Assembly (NCBI GenBank): GCA_012862575.1
Contig: BLSF01000003.1
Span: 310,001-374,000 of the forward strand
Direction: 5' to 3'
Length of the DNA: 64,000 nucleotides
Source: Parietichytrium sp. I65-24A
Lineage: Eukaryota; Sar; Bigyra; Thraustochytrida; Thraustochytriidae
Positions 28,978 to 39,635 of the stretch are shown here, piece by piece. Position 1 is the stretch's first letter. The number at the start of each line of letters is the position of its first letter. The notes under the pieces were generated by a model. The model did no database searches, was not told the DNA's origin, and saw only the letters and a program-made list of their open reading frames with translations. The translations under genes and the position numbers were made by a program.

Positions 28978-29289
28978 TTACATTGCTTGTTGCACTGCAC
29001 CGCGCCTTACCAAAGCCGCCGTCACTGTACTGCAGTGCGCATAGACTTTTGAACCGCCCAGCTCCAAAACTTGATGCAGAGGAGCGACCTCTTCGACTTT
29101 CCCGCGCAAGTTGGCGACATACGGCGTCGTCAGCTTCGAAATCAAGACCCGACTAAACCCAACCTCGAAGATCTGTGCCCCGCCGTCGCTCGGAGTTGAG
29201 AGTGAGTCCACTTCCAGCACCTTTCTTTCATTCTGGAGGATGGATTTGCTCCGACTGAGAGTAGCGAACTGATTGTCGCGCATCGTCAT
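28978..29289 (-). CDS. Hypothetical 103-residue protein
   Basis: A compact open frame starting MTMRDNQFATLSRS and ending ALVRRGAVQQAM. It has mixed, globular-type composition (alternating hydrophobic and polar residues, SRVLISKLTTPYVANLR, LHQVLELGGSKVYAHC) unlike the Ser/Phe/Arg-rich chance frames around it, and is not antisense to any gene. Two ATGs lie two codons apart. It sits on the same strand as, and upstream of, the IQ coiled-coil gene, with about 390 bp between them. I recognise no family. It could be a genuine small gene, one exon of a larger one, or chance. Confidence 0.35.
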   Translation of the reverse strand: MTMRDNQFATLSRSKSILQNERKVLEVDSLSTPSDGGAQIFEVGFSRVLISKLTTPYVANLRGKVEEVAPLHQVLELGGSKVYAHCSTVTAALVRRGAVQQAM

Positions 29290-30033
29290 CGCCGAAAACA
29301 AAAAACATAAACGACCTCTTTTGCCACTGTTTACCTCGCTCTTTCTTTTCTGTCTCTACGCTCTCGTTGTAAGCCTTGCGCTAAAGCAAACCTCTTTTCA
29401 GAGTCAGATGCATACAGATCTTGATTGACAAAGAGCACTTCTTTTTCTGTTCTGGTCCCTCGTTTCTTAAAATTAATATTGTTTTAAAATAAAAGCATAA
29501 TGATTCCATTTCCTTTCCCTTTGATCCCCGTCCCTTTCCCCTCTCTCGCTCGCTCTCGTCTCTGTTTTATGTATATGTTGTATATGTACACAAATATGTT
29601 TCCTCCTTTGCTCATTCTTCGCTCACGTTCACACCTTCACCTCTACGCCGCTGTTTTATCTACCTTGAAACTCTACCATTCTTCCTACCTTTGCGCTTCG
29701 CGCTCCCGGAGGGCCTCTTATCAGGGCGCTATAGTTTTCGGTATTGGGGCGAGATTGTGACCGCATGCACGCCCAGTGCACACCAGGGGCAGGGATAGGG
29801 GTTTTTAGAGTATTGTGTAGCACCACCTCGCGACGGAAGCAGAGGTTGACTGTGAGAGAATTAGTTAGTTTGGTCTGTAGTGTCCATGAAAAATATGGAA
29901 ATACATGGAAACGTGGAAAGGGGAGGAGACAGCAGCGCAAGGCAAGCAAGATAGCAGGATAGCAGAAGAGCGCGATGATTAAAAGAAGCATTTCTCAGAG
30001 ATTTGGGCATCCTCCATCATCATCATCTACCCT

Positions 30034-30083
30034 CCATCATCCATCATCCATCATCCATCATCCATCATCCATCATCCATCATC
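30034..30083. repeat. ccatcat heptamer repeat, about seven copies
   Basis: Seven near-perfect tandem ccatcat units. There are no spacers, so it is a minisatellite and not a CRISPR array. Confidence 0.9.
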
Positions 30084-30220
30084 CACGAGTGGCTCTCCAC
30101 TCCCTCTCAGCACTAATAAACTTACCGCCGATAGACGACGACTAAACCGGACCCTATCCCCTCCACTAGCAAACTGCCGGGCGACCGAGGTTAGCAAGCA
30201 GCAGTATCACTGGCAGTGAG

Positions 30221-30222
30221 GA

Positions 30223-30252
<30 letters not shown>
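30221..30252. repeat. gaaa microsatellite
   Basis: About eight uninterrupted gaaa units, 260 bases upstream of the protease start codon. Confidence 0.9.
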
Positions 30253-30253
<1 letters not shown>

Positions 30254-30513
30254 CAGTAAGCTTGCGGACTGTGAGTACGAAAGGTGTCAAAGGGATTGCA
30301 AAGTCGCTGCGTTTTGGTTGAAAGGAAAGGAAGCGAAGGTGTGGGTGGGGTCGGCGTTTAGGACGAGGCGGTCGGTGAGCTAGGCGACGCTGGTGATGAG
30401 CTGCGAAGGATTTTTGGTCAGGGGCAGCGAGCGATTTGCAAAGCCTTGAAAGTGCTCGTCGGTAGAGGCTCTTGGAGGGTCTGGCCGACGGGCGTTCCAG
30501 GCGCATTGTTATA

Positions 30514-33482
30514 ATGGAGGAAATGCGCCTTGGGAAAAGTGGCCTGGTGGCAAGGCTGCTATGGGGTGTCGCTTTGGTTGCAGCGATGGAGTCGGCAGCA
30601 GGGGAGAGTCTTGGGTTGGTGTGGCGATTGGCATCTGCTCGAGTTTTAACAGAAGGATTGCGGAATAGGCGGCTCGAGGATGTCCAGGAGAAAACTCTGC
30701 TGCAGCTTGACTGGGAAGACAAGGTTGCTGAGCTTCGAGAAAACCTGGCGCATAAGTCTAGCTTGCTGTCAGCAACAACCCTCTCCTTTGAGCTTCCAGA
30801 TAAAGGCATAATCAACTGCACCTTCGTGGAATCAGACGTCTTGCATAGACACACGTTGATTCAGTATCCGACTCTCTTCGCTCTCAACGGGTTCTGCGAC
30901 GATGGCTCGCGCATGTACTTGAATGGGGAGAGTGGCAAATTAGACGGGCTGAGCGGCACTATCATTACATCTGACAACGACTTTCTCTACATTGACAGCG
31001 CAGTCAAGGACTCTGACCTATATTTAATTTACAAATTCAGTGATGGCGTTGCTGCTGGGTCGCAGGTAGAAGACGACTTCTCCTGCGTCGTCGATAATCA
31101 CGAGGATGAAGTGGCCGGACAGCACAACATATCACAGAAAGACGCTGCGCTTGCATCTACAGGTCCACATTATATTCGGGGCCTTGCGGATGAGTCCACT
31201 GTGAAGGGTTACAAGTTCACTTTGGCTGTTGTAACCAATCGGCAATACTCCGCTTATCATGGAAACACGGTCACCAGTGTGTTGAGTAGCATTGCGACCT
31301 TGCTAAACCGGGCAAACGGGATCTATCTCCGCGAACTTGGTATATACTTTACATTGGTAGAGGATAATGACCGGATCATATGTCTGGAGGGCGACGCGAC
31401 TTGTGAAGACCTGCCAAACAGCGTGGAGCTTCTGAGTAAGACAGCGAACTTTATCTCTAGTCGGGGCGTCGACCCATCAACGTTCGACATTGGGCACGGC
31501 CTAGCAACAAGCGGAGGGGGTCGTGCAGCGTTTCCTGCTCTCTGCGGAGACAGAAAGGCAGAAGCAATGACAGGACTGCAGAATCCAACATCCGATGCTT
31601 TTTACGTGGACTACTTTTCGCACGAAATGGGCCATACTCTTCTCGGAGCTCACTCGTTTCGCGATTGTGGGACTCAATTTATGGAAACCGGTGCAGTGGA
31701 GCCTGGGTCTGGGTCTTCCATCATGTAAGTTTGCTTCAATAGCTCGGTTGTCCCGATCATTTTTTTTCCTTTCATGAACGTGATCCGAATATTAACCCGA
31801 AAAAAAACTTCTTGGCATGAAGGGGATACGCCGGAATTTGTGGCGAGACCAACCTGGCCGCGAGGAGCGACCCGTACTTCAACTCGAACAATTTGGTGGA
31901 CATGAAAGCCTTCATTGTGAAGAAAGTGGCAGCTGGTAGTTGCGGGACTGTCGTTGACACTGGCCGAAGTAGACCATCGGTGAACGCAATAGAACAGTGC
32001 ACTGTTCCAGCCTCTTCCCGTTTTCAGTTGCGAGGCGACCTTGGTGAAGGCAGCAATTACTATTCTTGGGAACGGATCGACCGCGGCGCTGAGACCTATC
32101 TGGATAAAACAGTTGCGAGGTTTCGCAGCTGGAAGCCAAGACAAAGTACCATCAGACATTTCCCTGCGTTGTACTACAGCACGCTAAATTTGGTTGACGA
32201 GCAGCTGAACGAAATTTTACCAACCTCATCGAGAAACATGACTTTTCGCTTCACTGGCCGCCAGGTTTTCGACGCTGACGGCACTGCATCGTCCTTCCAG
32301 GAATCTCTCATCGGTGACTTTGCCTATCACGATACAACCGTGTTCTTTGACGCTTCGATTCTGCCCCTGGAGCTGGAGACGATCAGCACTCTGGTCCCGT
32401 TCGAGACATACACCTTCAAGTGGAACACTGGCGGCACATTCGCATTGTCGTCAGTGGTCAACATTTATTTTGGCGTGCAAAAGATGAGCAAGCAGGACTC
32501 TTTTCAGTATGATCAGCATGAGAAGGAGCCCGACTGGTTTGTCATCGGAGAGGGTATTCCCAATACTGGGCAAGCGAGTTTAGAGGTCCCTCAAATCGCA
32601 TTCAGCGAAGAGCTGGAGGTCATTGTAATGATTCGCTCCCCGGCCGATGCCTGCTATTTTTACGATCTTTCGTCAAAGGTCACGTTGAGAGCGACTCCTG
32701 GACTACCGAATGCCAGGCTAGCGAATGAAACGTCTTCAGAAGAACCCGGCGGTATCAGCGCATTAGGAGGTGTTGTCATCGTTTTTGCGCTGCTCGCCAC
32801 CATCTTTATCTGCTTCAAAGTGAACAAGAAGTTCAAGACACATGAGTGGATAGGAAACCTTGCTCATCAGCCAATCCCAGCTATAGCAACTTCGATCCGC
32901 AGGATGAGCAGGAGGCTATCCAGAAGTCTTTCTTTACACAAAGGCTCCGTGTCTGAGAGCGACGTATCGCCTCAAGAGATGCTTTCACATCCATCCAAAA
33001 TGCAACGAGGAAGAAGAACAGCATCAACTTCCTCCGGCTCTGATGTGACTGCATCAACACATGGGTTTTACGAACCAAAGCTTTCAAGCCCGAGCAACGA
33101 GTCTCCGGACGGCTCAAATCCACATCGAGGCAAGGTGTTTCGCCCAAGTTTTCAGACAACACCGAAAGGAATGACCCAGTCGAATGCAGAATGGCGTCCA
33201 CGGCGTCGCGAGGAATCGAGACGTCCCACCTTTGAAGGAGTACAGGAGGAGGAAGACGAGGACTATTCCAGTGAGGAGGAAATAGAGATTGTACTGAAAC
33301 CGGAGCGTGCAGAGGAGATCGCCAAGTTTAAGTCGAACCTTTCGATTGCGCAGCGAATGGAAGCGCAGAGGAAGGCAACCGATTCCACAGTCTCTCATGC
33401 CCCTAGTAATCCATTACAGCGCAAGAAGAAAGAGTTTGGCCAGCAAATGAGCTTCAAGCCAGACGATGAACCCCCCATTTGA
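30514..33482 (+). CDS. Membrane-anchored metzincin metalloprotease A (reprolysin-like)
   Basis: A zinc endopeptidase of 956 residues from exons 30514-31724 and 31823-33482 (98-nt intron, GTAAGT donor, phase 2). A signal peptide (hydrophobic core GLVARLLWGVALVAA) leads into a pro-domain of the secreted reprolysin type (SFELPDKGIINCTF, ITSDNDFLYIDSA). The catalytic domain has the zinc site HEMGHTLLGAH (370-380) and Met-turn SIMGYAGIC (402-410), then PYFNSNNL. Beta-rich domains follow, then one membrane helix (about 716-738) and a 218-residue Ser/Arg/Glu-rich cytoplasmic tail. The intron interrupts the Met-turn Met codon itself. The frame extends 14 codons upstream from a TTG; the ATG at 30514 gives the better signal peptide. 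It is a paralogue of protease B, arranged tail to tail. Confidence 0.9.
31725..31822 (+). other. Protease A intron
   Basis: 98 nt, GTAAGT...TGAAG. Removal joins AT to G and gives SIMGYAGICGE, which aligns exactly with the uninterrupted SIMGYAG-type Met-turn of protease B (TIMGYAGICGQ). Confidence 0.92.
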
Positions 33483-33960
33483 CATGTGCTGCAGATGAGT
33501 ACAGAGACTGGGTGCAGCTTTAAACGTGTACTATTTTGAGCTTGCAGATAGACTGCGGAAGCGAGTGTGATAACCCTTTCCGTGGCGGAAGGGCAAAACG
33601 ATGTACATTTTATACAACGAGCAATGAAATAGATTTCTTTGCAAATTGGAATTCACAGTCACAGCCAATTCTGATCCAAAACTTCACGGCAAGGTGCGAC
33701 CGGACAATCGCAGCTCTGGGAGGTTGTTTGAAAAGCACTAAAGTCGAGCGACTCACAAATCACTCAAACGGCCTTCTGAGCTTAGCATGAGGGGTGAAAG
33801 AGAAATATTGAACGGTAATTGTCACTGTTTTTACTGTTAAACTCGTGTTATATATATCTGAATGAAAGTAAAAAAATAGTTGGTTGTAAAAAAACAGGTT
33901 TTAAAAGTACGGCTCGGAGAATTCAATCTCTACTCGGCGGAACCGTCTTTGCTCAGGAGC
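33483..33960. other. Convergent intergenic region between the proteases
   Basis: 478 bp shared 3' region of the two protease genes. It is AT-richer around 33820-33900 (tatatatatctgaatg, poly-A runs). No coding evidence. Confidence 0.55.
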
Positions 33961-36438
33961 TTAGCGACCGTAGCGCGGGTTTGGGGAGTACGCGTTGTTG
34001 CTGTTCTGAGCGCCTTGGTCAAATCCTCCCCACTGTTGTTGCTGGCCCCACTGTTGTTGCTGGCCCCACTGTTGCTCAGGACCCTTGTAAGGGGCCATAC
34101 CAACTGGCTGGGCGTATGGTGGCGAGACAGGAGTTCCAGAACGGCGACGGCTGTAAACAAACAGGCCACCAAGAACAACCGCACCAGCTGCAGCAATGCC
34201 AATGATGGGGCCCATGTTGCTGCCATCAGAGGTTGAAGTGGTGGTGTCATCCGAGGTGGTCTCATCGCTATCAGATCCGGTGCCGGAGTCACTGCCAGAG
34301 TCACTGCCAGAGTCACTGCCACCAGATCCAAAGTCGCTCTCGTCACCAACGTCGACGGATCCTGATACTGCTTTAAGCGAGACCTTTGGCGCCATGTCGA
34401 AGAAAGTGCACTGGTCGTCGTCACCAGTAATCATGAGGTTGACTTCCAACTGAGAATTCTCCACGAGCTGAGGGATCGTAAGCGTAGCAGATCCAGTGTT
34501 GTCATAAGTGCCGATGAGTTTCCAGGCTAGTGCAACTTCATCAGTCTCATCGACGTAAGTGGAGGCAGTGACTGTTGGAATCAGGTTCTCAGCGATGTAG
34601 ATTCTCACCTTTGGGGAGAGGGTTGCTGTTCCTCCAACAGTCCAGGTGATTGTCGTCTCGGTTTTTGGGGTCAGCGAGGTCACCGAGTTTAGAACCAAAG
34701 GCTCGATCGAGGTCGTGAAAGAGACCTGGGTATCTTCGTAGCCGAAATCACCGATAAGATTTGTATCCTGCGACGTCGAGGTGGCGTCGTACTCGTAGAA
34801 GGTTCGGGCAATGAAACGAAAGGTCATCTGCTGGTTTCCCGACGGAAGGATCTCGTTCAGCTGATCATTCGCAGTGACACCGTTTACAGTGTAGCCAAGG
34901 TTTGGGAAGAACCTAGTCTTTGAGGTTGTCTTTGGATTCCACGGGCGGAAGCGTGCTACTGTTCTTGTGAGGTAGTCATCATCTCCAACATCCACTCGAT
35001 CCCAAGCGTAGGAACCAACGGTGTCAGTCACTCCCGTCAACAGGAACTTGGAGCTGGCAGGAAGCTGGCAGGTAGCCGGCGCAGTCACAGTGGGGCGAGC
35101 CTTATTGGCGGATGTGATCGTCCCACAAGTACCCCCTGCTACGCCCTCAATCATATCTCGCATCATCTGCAAGTTGTTGGAGTTGAAGTAAGGCTCCGAG
35201 TGGTCCTGCTGGTTCCCTTGGCCGCAGATGCCCGCATATCCCATGATGGTGACTCCCGATCCTGGTTCCACTTGTCCTTCAGGCATGTCGTTCCCATTGC
35301 CTTGAGAGACGCAGTCGCGAAACGAGTGCGCACCAAGCATTTGATGCCCGACCTCATGAGCAACGTAGTCCACCGAGAAGGCGTCTCCAATTGGCTGTGT
35401 TATACCAGTGGTTCCCCTCGCCTTTGAGCCTGTTCTGCACAGGGTGGGATATCCGGCGACACCACCAGAGGCGGTTGACATTGAGTGACCGATATCGTAT
35501 GCGGTTTCTGTGATACCAGCGAGGGCCATGTGATCCTTATTAAGATCGATCAAATCAGCAGTGTTGACCATACCCTCGCACTGGGCAGTCGTGTCAGTGG
35601 TCAAGCAAATGAGCTTGTCGTTGTCAGCAATGAGCTCGAAGTAAGTTCCCAACTCACGCGTGTAAATTCCGTTGACACGAGTCATGACATTGACCATACC
35701 GTTCAGCACACCCGCTCTGGTGTCGCCGTAAAATTTTGAGAAATTCGGGTTTGCTATCATGGCCATCCTGAACTTGTACCCGCTTGATGTAGTTTGAAGG
35801 GATCGGCGGAGATTTTTCTTTGGCGAAACCGCTTTCTCGCCGTGCAAATGCCTGTGGCTTACTTCGTGCTCGTCCTGCTCCATCAGTGATCTAGAAGCGT
35901 ACTGCGCAGCTCCACAAGTAAAGTTACCAGTGTCCAAGCTATCAGAGCGCTTTGCATCTCGGTGTCGGTAGACAACGTAAATGTCAGTCTCTTCTTCAGC
36001 GTTGTCCACATAGACAAGGTCTCCATCACTTCTGACGAATGTGGCATACATACTGTCCTGCAAGTCCAAGACCCCGTTGATAAAAACCTTCGAGCCGTCC
36101 GAGCATGGTCCGCTGTACGAAGCAAGCTCTGGGAATTTTGCTGCAAGGTCTGGGTGCATCACATTTGCGAGCTTTAGTGTACAAGTGACCTCTCCGACAT
36201 CAGGGAGTTCGAACGATACTTCGTTGCTGGCATCGCCACGGGACTTGGCAGATGCAAAATGCTGAGATGTTGCTTCCCAGTCCACCTGAATGAAGGACTT
36301 CTTCGTGTTGTCCAAGCGTCTGTTTCGCGGACGATGGTCATCAGGAGCATCGCTGAGTGCTCGCCAGATGTGGGTTGGAGCCGCCGCCACGGAGTACAGC
36401 AACACCGACGCGAGTGCGCCACCGGTGTAGAGCTTCAT
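33961..36438 (-). CDS. Membrane-anchored metzincin metalloprotease B (reprolysin-like)
   Basis: An 825-residue single-exon paralogue of protease A. A clear signal peptide (MKLYTGGALASVLLYSVAAA) opens it. The pro-domain (SFELPDVGEVTCTLKL, VMHPDLAAKFPELASYSG, FVRSDGDLVYVDNA) has the layout of bacterial secreted reprolysin-type enzymes. The zinc site is HEVGHQMLGAH (361-371) with Met-turn TIMGYAGIC. Beta-rich domains, a Ser/Asp/Gly linker (DSGSDSGSDSG...) and a membrane helix (about 741-763) follow. The short tail has repeated WGQQQQ units. The frame is open for 39 codons upstream, but starts there at GTG and would place a charged leader before the signal peptide; the ATG at 36438 is chosen. It probably acts at the cell surface or in a secretory compartment. 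Substrate unknown. Confidence 0.92.
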   Translation of the reverse strand: MKLYTGGALASVLLYSVAAAPTHIWRALSDAPDDHRPRNRRLDNTKKSFIQVDWEATSQHFASAKSRGDASNEVSFELPDVGEVTCTLKLANVMHPDLAAKFPELASYSGPCSDGSKVFINGVLDLQDSMYATFVRSDGDLVYVDNAEEETDIYVVYRHRDAKRSDSLDTGNFTCGAAQYASRSLMEQDEHEVSHRHLHGEKAVSPKKNLRRSLQTTSSGYKFRMAMIANPNFSKFYGDTRAGVLNGMVNVMTRVNGIYTRELGTYFELIADNDKLICLTTDTTAQCEGMVNTADLIDLNKDHMALAGITETAYDIGHSMSTASGGVAGYPTLCRTGSKARGTTGITQPIGDAFSVDYVAHEVGHQMLGAHSFRDCVSQGNGNDMPEGQVEPGSGVTIMGYAGICGQGNQQDHSEPYFNSNNLQMMRDMIEGVAGGTCGTITSANKARPTVTAPATCQLPASSKFLLTGVTDTVGSYAWDRVDVGDDDYLTRTVARFRPWNPKTTSKTRFFPNLGYTVNGVTANDQLNEILPSGNQQMTFRFIARTFYEYDATSTSQDTNLIGDFGYEDTQVSFTTSIEPLVLNSVTSLTPKTETTITWTVGGTATLSPKVRIYIAENLIPTVTASTYVDETDEVALAWKLIGTYDNTGSATLTIPQLVENSQLEVNLMITGDDDQCTFFDMAPKVSLKAVSGSVDVGDESDFGSGGSDSGSDSGSDSGTGSDSDETTSDDTTTSTSDGSNMGPIIGIAAAGAVVLGGLFVYSRRRSGTPVSPPYAQPVGMAPYKGPEQQWGQQQQWGQQQQWGGFDQGAQNSNNAYSPNPRYGR

Positions 36439-39400
36439 GTTCTTCCACTTGGTCGAAATAGATCGTTGCGGTGACAGATCAGCCTTTGTGCAAGGTTTGG
36501 AGTTTGACGAATCGTGCGTATCGTTTGCACTGAGAAGCAGAGTTTTCGGGCTCACTGCAGTGATTCGTGTGCAAGTACAAGGCCCAGTATCCCTATCTGA
36601 GTGATTCTAACAAGCCGTGAATTCCGCACGTTGTGAGCATATGGTTATGGAAACGCAAAACTTGCCATGGGCTCACTTCCGACAAATCTGTGAAAATGAC
36701 CTCTCCTACCCCACACTTTCACACTGCGTACCACGGGCTTGCGCAGCTGGACAGTTCATGTCGATGACCGATCTGATCGTCGCTTCAACTATGAAAGTTC
36801 TTGGAGTCTCAGACGTCAGCTACGCATTCCCATGAAGTCCGCCCGTTTCACATGGTATGGACAATTTGTGCATGAGCCACTTTCGTCGTCCAAAGTTCCA
36901 AGAGCAAGAAGACTCACAACTCACTTCTTACACGTTCGAGTACTAGTACCGGAGACTCCTTGGTTTTGAGGATGAAGCAGACTTTGCCCATGCAGGTTTC
37001 CATTTCCAGACGCAGACCATCCTGGAAAAAAATTCGTGAGACTGCACTGACGAAACCAGTCTCCGAGTCGCGAATCCCTCTGATCAGACGCCTAACCTAG
37101 CCGTCCACCTCCCCAATTCGCCATCCTTTCCTATCAAAATCCCATCACTCCTCGAACACACGTTCATGACATATACTTGGCGTGCTCTGTTGCGGCAAAC
37201 TCTAGTTGCCATCGTCACATCGTCAAATCATCCTTCACGCTTCCCTCCTCTCTCCCGCTCACAATGACTAAGATCGCCTCGCTTCCAAAAGTTGGAGCAC
37301 GCCAATTTGAGCGCGCTGCTTGTGCTGCTTCGCCCTCGCGGGTCTTGAATAAGCGCACGTTAGTCGTTAGTGAGACATGGGTGAGACATCCTGAGACACA
37401 CTCACACCCTTCGCGCTGCGCTCGCATTGAACGTGTGCTCGAGCTACGCTGTCTCAGTAGTCCCAGTCGAGCGAGGGAGTGAGTTAGTTAAGCACACACT
37501 CTTGGTGCTTTAGTTTATTGCTAGTGTTTACTTTTGATGGGTCTCTCTGGTTTCATTCATATCATTTTCTCACACATAGCATGAACGTGAATGAACGGAA
37601 CATTGAACACCATGTGTTGGCCTGAGGACAACAGTGAGTTTAGGCCGAGACACACACAATCTGTCGTGCGCCACAAGCTCACAATTACATCAGCAAAATG
37701 AATAATAAAGCTGTTCTGACTTCTGTGAAGACTGCAAAATGCAGCGTAGACGTAGAGGGTAGGTCCCACCTGACTGTCCCCAAACATCCCCAAACTTGTG
37801 TCGGCTGCGCTCACTCAAGCTCACTCAAGGATGAGATGCTAGGACTGGCTGATGCCAACCAACTCCAGTAACTCCAGTGCGGGCCGGCTTGGTTGTTGGC
37901 GTCTTTGTCGGTCACAAGTCGCAAGTCAAGGCACAGAGAAAATCACCCTGGCCTCCCTGGCCCTGCGAAGTGAGTGTCCACGCAGGGGCACTGCTGTTGA
38001 TGTGCCACGGGCTTGGACAGACAATAACACAGATCTTCAAAACTCAAAGTGACCCAACTCCTGACCTTCTGTGACTTGCATTAACTGTAAAACAAAGCCA
38101 CGGCCCCCGGCGCACACCCTCCGGAACACTGCCCTTTAGCGTTGAATAGCGCTGTCGCAGCTGTCGCAAGAGTCATAGCAAGTGTACTGCAGGCGACGAG
38201 CAAAGCTCAGTATCCCCACCTGCGCGCTCGCAAACTTTTGCCACAAGCTTACATTGCAATGCACTCTTTTGATGTTTTACTTACTCGGCATTCGTTCACC
38301 GATCCGTCAAGAACGGCAAGTTGCCGTATGAGAGGGTAATGTGCTTAGTTGTTCGTTTCGTTCTTCATCGCTTTGTGAAGAAGACAAGAACCCAGCCATC
38401 ACTCGGCCATAAGCCACAATCTCGACACATCTCGACTGTGAATCTACTACAAAGAGTGGAAAAGGGTCAAACAGCCCTTTCAAAGCTTTCCAATAGGCGT
38501 TCTGTTGAGGAATCTCCTTGGAAAGAACATAGTACGGACAGTATGGCCTTTGCACTCTTTGCATTCTGCATTCGGCAATCTTTCTTTCTTTCTATCTTTC
38601 CATGCAAAGACCTGATTCCGGTCCCTATGTGATCCAGTGTGGCGTGCGCCAAGAAATGGTTCACATTGGTTCTCTGTCAAATTGGCTTGCCAACTGTACC
38701 GGTAGTCACGCCTTACTGTGCCACCATTCCGACGCAACTCTTACGATGAATTAGCAAATCACTATGCCACAGGCTGCAGATTGCAGAAGAACCACTTTTA
38801 GCTGGGCCAACCAAATACCGGAGTTCGTTGCTCGACAGGCAATCTAATAACTTGTCTCAATTCAACCTCTATAAATAAGACTTGCGCGGCCCTTGTTTCT
38901 ATGAGAGACAGAGCTTCCCATCCTCACTACACACTAAGTGAAGCCACGGAGTGCAGCGTAAACAAACTTCCTATTGGAAAGGTGGGGTGACACACTACCG
39001 TTCACCCTCTCGCGCGGAACCCTTCTATAAAGAATGACGAGCTGTTCACAACTATAGTAGTAGCTGACATTACCCGGTATCTGATCCTCTATCTGCTTCG
39101 CTATTTAGAGTAGTGAATAGCTATTGGAGGAAATAGATGGGATGGATAGATAAATAGTAGACAGGTTCTGAAATAGTTTTGCGAGGCTTGCGAGCATGCC
39201 ACCTCTCGCGAGTGTACGTACACGAACGTACTCGATTTGCACTATACTACGCCTAATATAAACTTAAAAAAAAGCCAACATGAGCAGGCATACGGCGAGT
39301 ACTCGAGTACACTTCCTGCCATTTTTACTTTAGTGTAATGCATGGGAACATGAACAAACTCCGGAGTCATCTTGATCGACACTATTCTATCGACTAGTGC

Positions 39401-39635
39401 CTGGGTAGCAATCGCACTCGCTATCCTTCTGCAATTTCTATGGTTTTGGGTCCGCGGTGTCCGTGTGTGTCCGCGAAAGAAGCAATTCAAGAGTGTGCAA
39501 AGCTGCTCGGCTCATTCCACATTCATGAGCTCTTGGAAGAGAACACGAATTGCTTTTAGAATTAGTTAAAGTGGGAAACCAGGGAAACCTGTTGGCGGAA
39601 GCGGGGATCCGCACGTGTAGTTGGCTGGCCAAGTC
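36439..39635. other. Three-kilobase gene-free region
   Basis: No supported gene. A GTACTAGTACC palindrome lies at 36938-36952 and an agtactcgagtac one at 39298-39311. Two TATA-like elements (ctataaataag near 38870, ctataaagaa near 39024) sit in a compact 250-bp block with no frame after it. This block could be a solo LTR or an unrecognised promoter. I cannot define its ends. Confidence 0.45.

Larger units (their letters stand above)
29290..30513. other. Intergenic region with catccat and gaaa repeats
   Basis: No supported gene. The region holds poly-pyrimidine stretches, a strong seven-base tandem repeat (30034-30083) and a gaaa microsatellite (30221-30252). The last about 250 bases are the leader of the downstream protease gene. 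Confidence 0.5.

Noticed and set aside
30034-30083. Regular short repeats suggesting a CRISPR array
   Set aside because: The units are seven bases with no spacers; a eukaryotic minisatellite.
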